Source: Akkermansiaceae bacterium (GTDB taxonomy: Bacteria > Verrucomicrobiota > Verrucomicrobiia > Verrucomicrobiales > Akkermansiaceae). From it: 34,425 nucleotides of DNA. Positions 15,346 through 23,079 of the stretch are shown one piece after another; within the stretch, counting starts at the first letter, position 1, and every line of letters begins with the position of its first letter. Below the pieces are notes generated by a model. The model was not told the DNA's origin. It saw only the letters and a program-made list of their open reading frames with translations, and made no database searches. The stretch lies in assembly GCA_947491475.1 (NCBI GenBank), contig CANLKN010000037.1, positions 1-34,425 of the forward strand, written 5' to 3'. The translations under genes were made by a program, and so were the position numbers.

Positions 15346-16419
15346 ATGCCTAAAGTCCGTCTTGCAGGAACCGTCAGCGGCGAGCGCGATCCCAACAGGG
15401 AAATCCGCGCCCGCCTCCTCTACAGCCTCTTCAGCCGCGGCTGGGATATCTATAACTCCAACGGAGATCAGCGCATCACGCTGTCCAACATTGAGCGCAA
15501 GATTGTCGAGTCCGATGCCTTCGTCTTTACGCCCGGAGCCACGCTGGAGGATCTTTTCAAAGCGGTTTCCATATTCGTGGGCTACCAAACGCTCGACCGC
15601 CACCTTTGCTCCAAGCCGACCGTGCTGCTCAATACCGACCGCTCATGGGACGGCTTGTTTTCGCTGCTCACGCACTTGAACGGCCTCGGCACGGTCTTGC
15701 AGCGCCACGAAGACTACCTTCTTCCAGCGACCTCGCCGGAGCATGTGCTGGAACTGCTCGAGTCCTCGCGCCTGCTTGGCACGCCCGTGGTGGACCGGGT
15801 GAAATCCGGCGCGCATGCCGTGGATTCCTACGAGACTCCTCTGCCGCCCGGGCATCAGGGCAATGTTTGTGTCTTTTGCTCGGCATCGATCAAGACCCCG
15901 GCTTATCTAACAGAAGGTTATGAGTTTGGTCGTCGGCTTGCGGGTGCCGGTCTCGGCTGCGTCTCCGGAGCCGGAAACTCCGGCATCATGGGTGAGGTGG
16001 TGCGTGGCTCGGTGGATGCCGGTGGCTGGACCGGCGGATCGAACGTGCCCCACATCATCGAGCTCGAAGGACTGCCTGAGGGGCTTTCGAGCTTCTGGCT
16101 GCGGCCGGACATCTACACCCGCATGGAGATCATGATCGAGCGCTCGGACGCCTTTGTCATTTTTCCCGGCGGCTCGGGCACGGCGCAGGAAATGCTGGCC
16201 CTGATGATCTTCAAGCACCAGCGCCACGCCTCCGCCGGCAAGCCAGTGGTCGTTTACAACCGCATTGATGAAGACGGCATCGGCTTCTGGACGCCGCTCA
16301 TCAAGCTGCTGGAAACCTGGTGCTACGATGGAGAATTCACCGTCGTCGAGGATTTCGAAAAACTGCTGCCCACAGTGGAACGGCTGATGGAATCCTCGCG
16401 CGCCACCGCCGCAGTGTGA
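15346..16419 (+). CDS. Tandem-domain LOG-family (lysine decarboxylase-like) protein
   Basis: A 357-residue protein made of two Rossmann-like halves. The C-terminal half (about 175-345) is a LOG-type phosphoribohydrolase domain with NVCVFCSAS, GAGNSGIMG and the catalytic PGGSGTAQEM motif; family members release bases from nucleoside 5'-monophosphates. The N-terminal half (about 1-150) repeats the same layout in degenerate form: RLAGTVSGERD, then SDAFVFTPGATLEDLF where PGGxGTxxE should be, and KPTVLLNTDRSWD. It probably lost catalysis and serves as a structural or regulatory half. The frame is open far upstream, but the sequence before ATG 15346 does not look coding. Confidence 0.85.
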   Translation: MPKVRLAGTVSGERDPNREIRARLLYSLFSRGWDIYNSNGDQRITLSNIERKIVESDAFVFTPGATLEDLFKAVSIFVGYQTLDRHLCSKPTVLLNTDRSWDGLFSLLTHLNGLGTVLQRHEDYLLPATSPEHVLELLESSRLLGTPVVDRVKSGAHAVDSYETPLPPGHQGNVCVFCSASIKTPAYLTEGYEFGRRLAGAGLGCVSGAGNSGIMGEVVRGSVDAGGWTGGSNVPHIIELEGLPEGLSSFWLRPDIYTRMEIMIERSDAFVIFPGGSGTAQEMLALMIFKHQRHASAGKPVVVYNRIDEDGIGFWTPLIKLLETWCYDGEFTVVEDFEKLLPTVERLMESSRATAAV

Positions 16420-16471
16420 GCCTTGGGGTTGACCCGCCGGATTCCAGCGACTAGAGAATCCGCCTCACACC

Positions 16472-17590
16472 ATGGAACCCACCACGACGGCATACGGCAC
16501 TTGGAGCGGCGGACGCTTCATGCACTTCGGAGAAACCCTCAACGAGGAGCGTTTCATTAGTTGCATCGAGACCGCTTACGAAGCGGGCATCCGGACATTT
16601 GTCACCTCGGATGTTTATGGCAATGGCAAGGCCGATGAGTTGTTAGGCCGCGCGCTCAAGGGCATCGATCGCGCCAGCTACAGCCTGGTCGGCATGATCG
16701 GGCATGATTTTTACGAAGGCCAGCGGCAGGGCGCTCGCGGCTATCCGCGTTTCACCGATCCTGAATTGCGCGGGCCGGAGGGTTATGCGGGATTCATCCG
16801 CATGGCGGCAGGCAAAGAGCTCGAACGCTGCGGCAGCGACCATTTTGATCTGCTCATGCTGCACAATCCGGACGAACTCGGCTACACCAGCGAACCGCTG
16901 TGGAAGGCGATGAAGGCCGCCAAGGATGAGGGTCTCACCCGCATGCTCGGCATCGCGCCCGGTCCGGCGAATGGATTCTCGCTCGATCTCGTGGGTTGCT
17001 TCGAGCGCTTCGGCGAGGTGATCGACTGGTCGATGCTCATTCTCAATCCGCTCGAACCCTGGCCGGTGGGCCTCACACTGCCCGCCTGCGAAAAACACGG
17101 GGTGAAAGTGATGACCCGCGTGGTGGATTATGGCGGCGTGTTTCACGGCGATCTCGGCCTGCCAGGCCACGAGTTCAAACCCGGCGACCACCGGACGTAT
17201 CGCCCGGAAGGCTGGGTTCAGCACGGCATGGAAAAAGCCGAACGGATGCGCCCGATCGCTGAAAAATACGGACTCACCCTGCTCCAGTTTGCCTCGATCT
17301 GGAACCTCAGCCACCCGGCGGTGGAGAGCGTGGTGCCCACCTTCATCCAGGAAGCCGGCGATGGTGCCCGGCCCATCGAGGACAAGATCCGCGAGTTCGC
17401 CGCATTGCCGAATATCCGTCTCACCGCCGAGGAGGTGGAGGCGGTGCGCCAAATCGGCGACAACACCGGCTGCATGATGCTCAAGGGTGCCAGCAAGCGC
17501 CACACCGCGAGCGAGCGCCCTGACGAGTGGCCGATGCGCGGGGATTTGCTCGAACTCGCCGGCCGCTACGGGCTAGGCACAGACTGGTGA
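16472..17590 (+). CDS. Aldo/keto reductase-family protein
   Basis: A 372-residue protein with the aldo/keto reductase TIM-barrel pattern: GIRTFVTSDVYGNGKADELL (the usual D-x-Y region holding the catalytic Asp/Tyr), then DHFDLLMLHNPDE (normally the Lys strand and catalytic His strand), a long middle region and SVVPTFIQEA in place of the NADP-binding IPGxR motif. It is longer than the usual 320-330 residues because of insertions around HDFYEGQRQGARGYP and the C-terminus. It lies 52 bases downstream of the LOG gene and probably shares its transcript. The substrate cannot be told from sequence. Confidence 0.85.
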   Translation: MEPTTTAYGTWSGGRFMHFGETLNEERFISCIETAYEAGIRTFVTSDVYGNGKADELLGRALKGIDRASYSLVGMIGHDFYEGQRQGARGYPRFTDPELRGPEGYAGFIRMAAGKELERCGSDHFDLLMLHNPDELGYTSEPLWKAMKAAKDEGLTRMLGIAPGPANGFSLDLVGCFERFGEVIDWSMLILNPLEPWPVGLTLPACEKHGVKVMTRVVDYGGVFHGDLGLPGHEFKPGDHRTYRPEGWVQHGMEKAERMRPIAEKYGLTLLQFASIWNLSHPAVESVVPTFIQEAGDGARPIEDKIREFAALPNIRLTAEEVEAVRQIGDNTGCMMLKGASKRHTASERPDEWPMRGDLLELAGRYGLGTDW

Positions 17591-17612
17591 CCGCCTGAAG
17601 CGGGCTATCAAC

Positions 17613-17643
17613 CCGCCGCACAGTGTTCATTCGGCGGTTTTTT
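17613..17643 (+). terminator. Rho-independent terminator after the aldo/keto reductase gene
   Basis: CCGCCG (17613-17618) pairs with CGGCGG (17632-17637), followed at once by six T residues (17638-17643). It lies about 25 bases after the stop codon at 17590. Confidence 0.8.
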
Positions 17644-17659
17644 CGCAAAAAAACAATTC

Positions 17660-17708
17660 TTGCCAAGCGCTTGCCGTCCCTCTAGAGACCGCAGCGTTCG
17701 CTTGGCAA
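17660..17708. repeat. Perfect 10-bp inverted repeat upstream of the RRM protein gene
   Basis: TTGCCAAGCG (17660-17669) and CGCTTGGCAA (17699-17708) are exact reverse complements with a 29-base loop. It sits 88 bases before the RRM gene start. It has no T-run, so it is not an obvious terminator; it could be a leader hairpin or a dyad operator. Confidence 0.55.
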
Positions 17709-17795
17709 ATGAGCTGGCGCGCATGCTTCTTCTGGTCTTCATCGCCATGGTCTTAGGAAGTTTTGAAAACATGGCGTGATTTAGAATAGACAAAA

Positions 17796-18260
17796 ATGGA
17801 CATCTACGTGGGCAACCTGCCCTACTCCGCTACTGAAGAAGACGTCACTGGACTCTTCGCCGCACATGGCCCTGTTGAACGGGTCAAAATCATCACCGAC
17901 CGCGATACCGGCAGATCCAAAGGATTTGCCTTCGTGACACTCGGCGACCAAAGCCAGCTGAATGCCGCGATTGAGGCGCTCAATGGATACGACTACCAAG
18001 GCCGTGCGCTCCGCGTGAATGCCTCGGAGCCCAAGGAATTCAAACCCAGCGGCGGCGGTGGCGGCGGCTACGGCGGTGAACGCCGTGGTGGCGGTGGCGG
18101 CGGCGGCTACGGCGGCGAACGTCGTGGCGGTGGCGGCGGCGGCGGCGGCTATGGCGGTGATCGCCGTGGTGGCGGCGGCGGCGGCTACAAAGGCGGCGGC
18201 GGTGGTGGTGGTTACAAAGGCGGCGGCGGCTACAAAGGTGGCGGCGGCGGCGACTGGTAA
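17796..18260 (+). CDS. Glycine-rich RRM RNA-binding protein
   Basis: A 154-residue protein. Residues 1-80 are a single RNA recognition motif with RNP2 (IYVGNL, 3-8) and RNP1 (KGFAFVTL, 42-49). The rest is a low-complexity tail of Gly-rich units (GGGGGGYGGERRG repeated, then GYKGG units), like plant glycine-rich and cyanobacterial Rbp proteins that bind RNA and are often cold-induced. The Arg-containing GERRG/GDRRG blocks may bind RNA non-specifically. A hairpin-forming inverted repeat lies in the upstream region, where cold-responsive leaders often have structure; that link is inference. Confidence 0.93.
   Translation: MDIYVGNLPYSATEEDVTGLFAAHGPVERVKIITDRDTGRSKGFAFVTLGDQSQLNAAIEALNGYDYQGRALRVNASEPKEFKPSGGGGGGYGGERRGGGGGGGYGGERRGGGGGGGGYGGDRRGGGGGGYKGGGGGGGYKGGGGYKGGGGGDW
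18051..18254 (+). repeat. GGC/GGT-rich tandem repeat encoding the glycine-rich tail
   Basis: About 200 bases of nearly pure GGN codons arranged as imperfect units of roughly 40 bases (GGC tracts, TAC GGC GGT GAA/GAT CGC CGT GGT), followed by shorter units with TAC AAA GGC. Such tracts change length easily by slippage, and assembly errors are likely here. Confidence 0.75.
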
Positions 18261-18287
18261 TCCCATTAACACATCACAACTCTGAAC

Positions 18288-18320
18288 AACGCCCGGTTTC
18301 CTCCATGGGAATCGGGCGTT
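18288..18320. terminator. Hairpin after the RRM gene, weak terminator
   Basis: AACGCCCG (18288-18295) pairs exactly with CGGGCGTT (18313-18320), 27 bases after the RRM stop. No run of T follows (GCTGCATT), so termination may be weak or factor-dependent; the hairpin may instead protect the mRNA end. Confidence 0.45.
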
Positions 18321-18420
18321 GCTGCATTCGGGCATGGCAATTTCTGCTCATCGGTGCCCACTCGTTTGTTCCGCACTCTAAATCCTTGTCGTTGGCGGGG
18401 CGGGCGTTTAGGCAAGGCGC

Positions 18421-19125
18421 ATGCTTGATGAAGTTCGTGCGTTGTTGATTCTCCAGGACCGTGACCGCCGCCTGCTGGCGCTCGCCAAAGATCTCGAAAA
18501 ACTGCCGCAGGACGAGGCGCGGGCAAAGACCAAGCTGGCGGCCGACGAGACCGCGGTGAAAAAGGCCCACGACGCGCTGGTGGATTGCGAGCTGCGCCTG
18601 AAACGTCTCGAACTCGACGTCGGCACGCGCCGCACGACAATCCAGCGGCTCAAGGTGCAGCAGTTTGAAACCCGTAAAAACGAGGAATATCAGGCATTGG
18701 TCCATGAGGTTACCCGCTACGAAAAAGAGGCGGATGATCTCGAAACCCGCGAACTGGAATTGATGGAGGAAATGGATACGCTGCGGGCGGCGCAAAAGGC
18801 CGCGCAGGAGGCGCTTGCCCAGACCCAGCGACTGGTGGAAGAGGATCTCGCCACCATTGCCCAGCGCCACAAGCGTATGGAGGTGGAGCGCGCCGAAGTC
18901 AGCGCCGAGCGCGATCAACTTGCGGCGCAGGTTCCCGAAGCGATTCTCCCGCTTTACCATCGCTTGATGAAAACCAAGGTCGGGATGGCGGTGGCTCCGC
19001 TGGACGAGGGGAAATGTGGCGGCTGCCACATGAAACTCATCGCTTCCACCGTGGTGGCCGTGCAAACCGGCAAGGAAATCACCCGCTGCGAAGACTGCGG
19101 CCGGATTTTGTATGTGCAGGAGTGA
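18421..19125 (+). CDS. Coiled-coil C4 zinc-ribbon protein (DUF164/CdsZ type)
   Basis: A 234-residue protein. Residues 1-170 are a long helical hairpin coiled coil (DEVRALLILQDRDRRLLALA at the start). The C-terminal 50 residues form a zinc ribbon with CGGCHMKL and CEDCGRILY supplying four cysteines. Relatives are Helicobacter FlgZ (HP0958) and the chlamydial CdsZ, which act with secretion or flagellar parts or bind nucleic acid; the role in free-living Verrucomicrobiota is not established. The start ATG 18421 gives the family's usual length. It converges with the HAD gene, 10 bases apart. Confidence 0.88.
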   Translation: MLDEVRALLILQDRDRRLLALAKDLEKLPQDEARAKTKLAADETAVKKAHDALVDCELRLKRLELDVGTRRTTIQRLKVQQFETRKNEEYQALVHEVTRYEKEADDLETRELELMEEMDTLRAAQKAAQEALAQTQRLVEEDLATIAQRHKRMEVERAEVSAERDQLAAQVPEAILPLYHRLMKTKVGMAVAPLDEGKCGGCHMKLIASTVVAVQTGKEITRCEDCGRILYVQE

Positions 19126-19135
19126 GCCGCACCGC

Positions 19136-19753
19136 TCAGCAGGGAGTGGAGGCCAGCGGGGAGGGCACCGCGATGACCTGCATGCCGGCGCGCTGGGCGG
19201 CGAGGATGCCGGCCGGCGCGTCATCGAGCGCCAGACAGCGCGCGGCATCCACACCGAGCAAGCGGGCGGCTTTTAGGAAAATCTCCGGCGCGGGTTTGCC
19301 ATCGGTGACGTCGTCGGCGGTGACCACTTCGTCGAACCAATCGGAAATACCAACCACGCGCAGCGTTTTCTCCACCACCATGCGTGAGCCGCCGCTGGCC
19401 ACTGCCATCGGCACTTTTCCGCGCAACGAATTCGCGAAATCCGCGATTTCATCGATCAAGGTCACCGTGTGGATGCGTTTGAGAAAAGCCTCGCGCTTGG
19501 CAAAGGCCACCGCCTCCGGATCGAGGCGGAGGTTATACTCGTCATTGATTTCCACCACGATGTCGCGCGTGGGGCGGCCGCCCATGGCGAAGAAAACGTC
19601 CTCCTTGAGGATGCCGCCCGCACCGTGGATCGCGAGTGCCTCGCACCATGCTTCGAAATGAGCTGACATGGAATCAACGAGGGTGCCGTCGCAATCGAAA
19701 ATCACGGCGTCATATCCGTGCTTGGGGAGCTTGAGGGAACCGATACTTGGCAT
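19136..19753 (-). CDS. HAD-superfamily phosphatase (beta-phosphoglucomutase-like)
   Basis: A 205-residue HAD hydrolase of subfamily I. Motif I is DCDGTLVDS (nucleophile Asp at about residue 20), motif II is the Ser in VASGGSR, motif III is the Lys in KPAPEIFLKAA and motif IV is LALDDAPAGI. The cap (about 25-90) is the small helical type seen in beta-phosphoglucomutase and sugar-phosphate phosphatases. Motif IV has DD where many relatives have ED, still a good Mg site. The substrate is probably a sugar phosphate; nothing here fixes which. Confidence 0.88.
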   Translation of the reverse strand: MPSIGSLKLPKHGYDAVIFDCDGTLVDSMSAHFEAWCEALAIHGAGGILKEDVFFAMGGRPTRDIVVEINDEYNLRLDPEAVAFAKREAFLKRIHTVTLIDEIADFANSLRGKVPMAVASGGSRMVVEKTLRVVGISDWFDEVVTADDVTDGKPAPEIFLKAARLLGVDAARCLALDDAPAGILAAQRAGMQVIAVPSPLASTPC

Positions 19754-19873
19754 AACAGGCGTGCCAGTAATGGCTCATCCGGCATGTGGCAAGCACCGTC
19801 ACCCTGAAAGTTTTTCCAGTCCACTTACAAAAATGACACTTTTCCTAGCTTGATGAAACTCGTCTAAGTCACT

Positions 19874-20893
19874 TCACGGGAAATCAAAATGGAAGATACT
19901 GCCGGGATCGATGACGAAAGTTCCTTCGCCGGTATTTGGCCACGCGCCGATAACAAGGTTTCCGCTTCCGGGGCCAGGTTCCGAACTGATGACGAGAGAT
20001 CCCGCACCGGGACCGCTTCCCGGGCCGATGACCACGGTTCCACCGCCGGGCTGGCCCCCGATGGAACCTGAGCCCCCGATGGAACCCTCGGCTCCTCCGT
20101 TGAATTGAGCGGCGGACTTAACGATCTGTTGATGCATTTCCGCCTGATAGGCGCCGATGCCATGTTGAATGCTGTGGAGTTGGTTCCTTGGATCGCTGGC
20201 GCGGTGCCGATTCTTGAGCGGCTTGTCAGCTCCGAAGTAGTATCTCATGCCGACCATTGCGTGATCATAGCCGTGGTCGCCTTGCATCGCATTGGCGAAA
20301 AAGCTCAAGCTCGGCAAGGGGGGTTCATATTCCACTTCCATCCCGTAAAACAAGTTGTCAAAGCGGTTTTCAAAAATCAGTGAAACCCACAGATCATCCA
20401 CGGGATACGCACCAAGGTATAGCTGACAAAAGAATGCGTCCTTGTCCGTTTCGATGGGCGCGGAAGATGAGTCGAAACGGATCGATGCGACGCCCATTTT
20501 GCCACCGAGAGTGAGCCATTCAAAATAACGCTCGGCTTCAATTCCAAGTTCCCAGGAATCCACCAGCTCACTGAAGACGTAGCCGGCCTCCAGTCCCACC
20601 ATGGCCGTCTCACTGTCCCGCCAGAAAAAATGGGCACCCACACCGCCGAAATCGACATCGTCGGCAGTGGCAAAACCATAGGATCTTTGACCGGCTGTGG
20701 AATAAAGGCCGTCCAGTTGCATTCCGAAGCATTCATGGACCGGCCAGCTGATGCTGCCTTCCAGGCTGGTGATGCTTTCCGAGTCCATGCTTCCGTGCAG
20801 GGCTCCGAACTTGCCATTGAATTCGGATACTGCGGGGTTCGCCATGGAGATAGCGGTCGTCAGCAGGATGGTGAGGCAGGCGGTGGGTTTCAT
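19874..20893 (-). CDS. Exported beta-barrel-like protein with a Gly/Pro/Ser repeat tail
   Basis: A 339-residue protein with a signal peptide (CLTILLTTAISMANPA). Residues about 25-215 alternate short hydrophobic and aromatic strands (GGVGAHFFWRDSETAMVGLE; MVGMRYYFGA) as in outer-membrane barrels of the OmpA/porin-like type. The last 80 residues are low complexity: GGSGSIGGQPGGGTVVIGPG, then repeats of about 15 residues on the pattern GPGSG-x-LVI (GAGSLVISSE, GSGNLVIGAW, GEGTFVIDPG). No family recognised. It begins only 4 bases after the stop of the UDP-glucose pyrophosphorylase gene, so they form one transcript. Confidence 0.75.
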   Translation of the reverse strand: MKPTACLTILLTTAISMANPAVSEFNGKFGALHGSMDSESITSLEGSISWPVHECFGMQLDGLYSTAGQRSYGFATADDVDFGGVGAHFFWRDSETAMVGLEAGYVFSELVDSWELGIEAERYFEWLTLGGKMGVASIRFDSSSAPIETDKDAFFCQLYLGAYPVDDLWVSLIFENRFDNLFYGMEVEYEPPLPSLSFFANAMQGDHGYDHAMVGMRYYFGADKPLKNRHRASDPRNQLHSIQHGIGAYQAEMHQQIVKSAAQFNGGAEGSIGGSGSIGGQPGGGTVVIGPGSGPGAGSLVISSEPGPGSGNLVIGAWPNTGEGTFVIDPGSIFHFDFP

Positions 20894-20897
20894 GAGT

Positions 20898-22283
20898 TCA
20901 CAGCACTTGGTTTTGATAGGTTCCAGCTGCGATGATTTTGATTTCAGAGCCCGGGTTGTTCACTTCCACAGTGCCCTGAATGATGACGCCGGGCTCGAAA
21001 TGGACCGGACCGTTGATCTTGAGCGAGTCGCAAGCGATCAAGCTGGGAACTCCGAGATTCTCGATGGAATCGACGAGTTTGTAATCATCCGAGAGCGAGA
21101 CGACCGGTGGCTTGCCATGGCGTGAGTTGTGCAGGCGGACCTGGCCATTTTCGAGAACTTCATAAGCATCGGAGCGCAGGGCAAGCAGGTCGGCGGTGCT
21201 TTTGACCGGTGCGAAACGGCTGCGCGGCACGTCGATGGCGGCTGCTCCTTGAAAGCATTCGATGGCCGCGCCCATCGCGCTTTCGAGCTGGATGACAGGA
21301 GTGGATTTTTTGTCGCGCGGATCAACAGTCTTGTTGTTGCGGATCATCGGCAGCGGCAGCACGCCGTGGTCGGCGGCGAGTTGTTGTTTTAATAGATCGA
21401 GCCTCAGCCAGAGGTTGTTGGTGTTGAAGTATTGGTGTTGGTCGATGTCCTGGAAGGTATCCAGATCGGCTTCCGGACATTGGGCGACCTCGCGCAGTAA
21501 TAGCCGTCCATCGGCCTTGCGCACGGCGAGATGGCCGCCCTTGCGATCGGCTGCGGTGCGGCGCGTGCACTCCATCAGGAACGGCGCTCCGGAATCGGCG
21601 AAATGACGCAAGATCACGGGATCGAGAATTGCCCCGAGGTTGTCGGAGTTGGAAACAAAGGCATATCTAACACCTTCGGCGAGCAAGCGGTCGAGCCAGC
21701 CGCTCCCGACCAGTGCCGGGTAAAGGTCGCCATGGCCGGGTGGGCACCACTCGAGGGTGGGATCGGCCGGCCAACTCACCGGTTCGAGCGAGCGTGCGTT
21801 GATCTTGGGGATTTGGTTTTGCATCAACTCGACTTCCGATGCTTCCGCCAGCCCATCGGCACGGTATTTCATCAGATGGTCGAGTGTGTCCTGGCTGGTG
21901 CTGAAACTGTTCATCAGCAGTAATCGAACAGGTGCGCCGCTGGAATTCCGGAGGTCGAGGATTTGGCGCACCATCAGATCGAGAAAAGTGACCCTCTCAC
22001 GCACGGCGAGCAGGCTTTTGGGGCCTTGCAAACCCATGCTGGTGCCGAGGCCGCCGTTGAGTTTGATCACCAACGCCTGAGCCAGCAGCGCGGCGTTCGC
22101 CGGTGGGGTGGAGGCCAGATCATCGAGCGTGGTCAAATTTTCCGCCGGGCAGATCGAATCCTCGGGGATCATGCCGCTTTCGTGGCGCAGCAGCGATTCG
22201 TAATTGCGGCGGAAGGCGCGGATGGCGGCGTCTCCCATGCCGGCTGAGGTCATCTTTTGTTCAAAAGCGACGAAGTTTCCCAT
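20898..22283 (-). CDS. UTP-glucose-1-phosphate uridylyltransferase, eukaryote-type UGPase
   Basis: A 461-residue enzyme of the UDPGP family, which makes UDP-glucose from UTP and glucose 1-phosphate for glycans and glycogen or trehalose synthesis. Nucleotide-binding loop KLNGGLGTSMGLQGPKSLL is at about 73-91. It is followed by NSFSTSQDT, PPGHGDLYPAL and SNSDNLGA (the uracil and glucose sites), and a C-terminal left-handed beta-helix (LKINGPVHFEPGVIIQGTVE). This is the eukaryotic and plant type rather than the short bacterial GalU; PVC bacteria often carry it. The length is close to the eukaryotic norm. The barrel-like protein gene follows after 4 bases. Confidence 0.93.
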   Translation of the reverse strand: MGNFVAFEQKMTSAGMGDAAIRAFRRNYESLLRHESGMIPEDSICPAENLTTLDDLASTPPANAALLAQALVIKLNGGLGTSMGLQGPKSLLAVRERVTFLDLMVRQILDLRNSSGAPVRLLLMNSFSTSQDTLDHLMKYRADGLAEASEVELMQNQIPKINARSLEPVSWPADPTLEWCPPGHGDLYPALVGSGWLDRLLAEGVRYAFVSNSDNLGAILDPVILRHFADSGAPFLMECTRRTAADRKGGHLAVRKADGRLLLREVAQCPEADLDTFQDIDQHQYFNTNNLWLRLDLLKQQLAADHGVLPLPMIRNNKTVDPRDKKSTPVIQLESAMGAAIECFQGAAAIDVPRSRFAPVKSTADLLALRSDAYEVLENGQVRLHNSRHGKPPVVSLSDDYKLVDSIENLGVPSLIACDSLKINGPVHFEPGVIIQGTVEVNNPGSEIKIIAAGTYQNQVL

Positions 22284-22325
22284 TTTGGCTTAAATTGGTG
22301 CGCCGGGATACTGCTGCCATCGGAG

Positions 22326-22568
22326 ATGCCGGTCACGCGGAAAAACACTGGCTCCACAAGATAGCTCAAGCGGCTCTATGGTGAGGAAACCGCCAAGCGC
22401 CTGCGTTTCCGGATGGGCACGGAAATGCAGGACTTGCGGCGTTTCACCGGTAATTTCGAGCAATCCCTCGCTTATGATGATTTCGCCGCCAAGGCGGTGA
22501 ACGAGGAGTTGCCCGGCGCGGCCATCGGGCCGTTCAACCGCACCATGCCGGACAGAATGATTTGGTGA
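22326..22568 (+). pseudogene. Remnant of a protein-coding gene with an in-frame TAG
   Basis: On the + strand, ATG 22326 opens MPVTRKNTGSTR and then TAG (22362-22364). The same frame continues 67 more codons with protein-like sequence: LKRLYGEETAKRLRFRMGTE, then MQDLRRFTGNFEQSLAYDDF, ending RTMPDRMIW and TGA. The start of the reading resembles the tail of sulfotransferase-type proteins, but too little is left to assign it. It overlaps the end of the GNAT gene on the other strand by 35 bases. A 98-codon frame on the minus strand over the same bases looks like its shadow. Confidence 0.4.
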
Positions 22569-23007
22569 GAATGCGCCGATCATCATTGATGTATCCTTGC
22601 TTCAGATAAATGCCCAGGGCCTTTTGATTGTGGTGGTTCACTTCAAGGCGGGTGGCCATCGCGTTCCGCTTCAAGGCCCAGGCTTCGAGGACTGCCAGAG
22701 CGCGTTTGCCTTCTCCCCGGCCTCGTGTGGATGGAGTGAGGTAGAGCTCGTCTAACAAAACGAAGCGACCGCCGAATTCCAGACTGAAACCAAAGCTGCC
22801 CACGCAGTAGCCATGAGTGCAGGAACCTTCGCGCAAGAGGAAGACCGTGCCTAGGGATTCGTCCGAAAGCAGCTCAGCCAGTGCCCGCGAAAAAAGATCC
22901 TCACGATAAATCAATCCTTCTTCCGCATAAAACTCCCGCATCAACGCAAGGATGATGCTGATGTCCTCACGGGTCGCACTGATCCATTCGTCTGAGTTTT
23001 GCGTCAT
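22534..23007 (-). CDS. GNAT-family N-acetyltransferase
   Basis: A 157-residue acetyltransferase. The acetyl-CoA pyrophosphate-binding signature R-x-x-G-x-G appears as RGRGEGKRAL (about residues 95-104), preceded by the beta-strand FVLLDELYLTP and followed by LEVNHHNQKALGIYLKQGYI (the C-terminal NxxAxxxYxxxGF-like motif). The acceptor, small molecule or protein N-terminus, cannot be told. The start ATG 23007 gives the usual length. It lies 72 bases downstream of gatA in the same direction. Confidence 0.9.
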   Translation of the reverse strand: MTQNSDEWISATREDISIILALMREFYAEEGLIYREDLFSRALAELLSDESLGTVFLLREGSCTHGYCVGSFGFSLEFGGRFVLLDELYLTPSTRGRGEGKRALAVLEAWALKRNAMATRLEVNHHNQKALGIYLKQGYINDDRRILTKSFCPAWCG

Positions 23008-23079
23008 GGTTTTTCAAGTGCCTGCTGCGCTTTTTGTGCTGGCGTGATTATCGATCCGCAAGGCGGATTTCCGGGAGTT

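Noticed and set aside
18051-18254. Regular repeats that could suggest a CRISPR array
   Set aside because: The units are unequal GGN-codon repeats in frame with an RRM gene, with no unique spacers.
17781-18335. 184-codon Ala/Thr-rich frame on the minus strand
   Set aside because: It is the mirror of the GGC/GGT-rich RRM gene tail. The + strand reading has RNP1 and RNP2.
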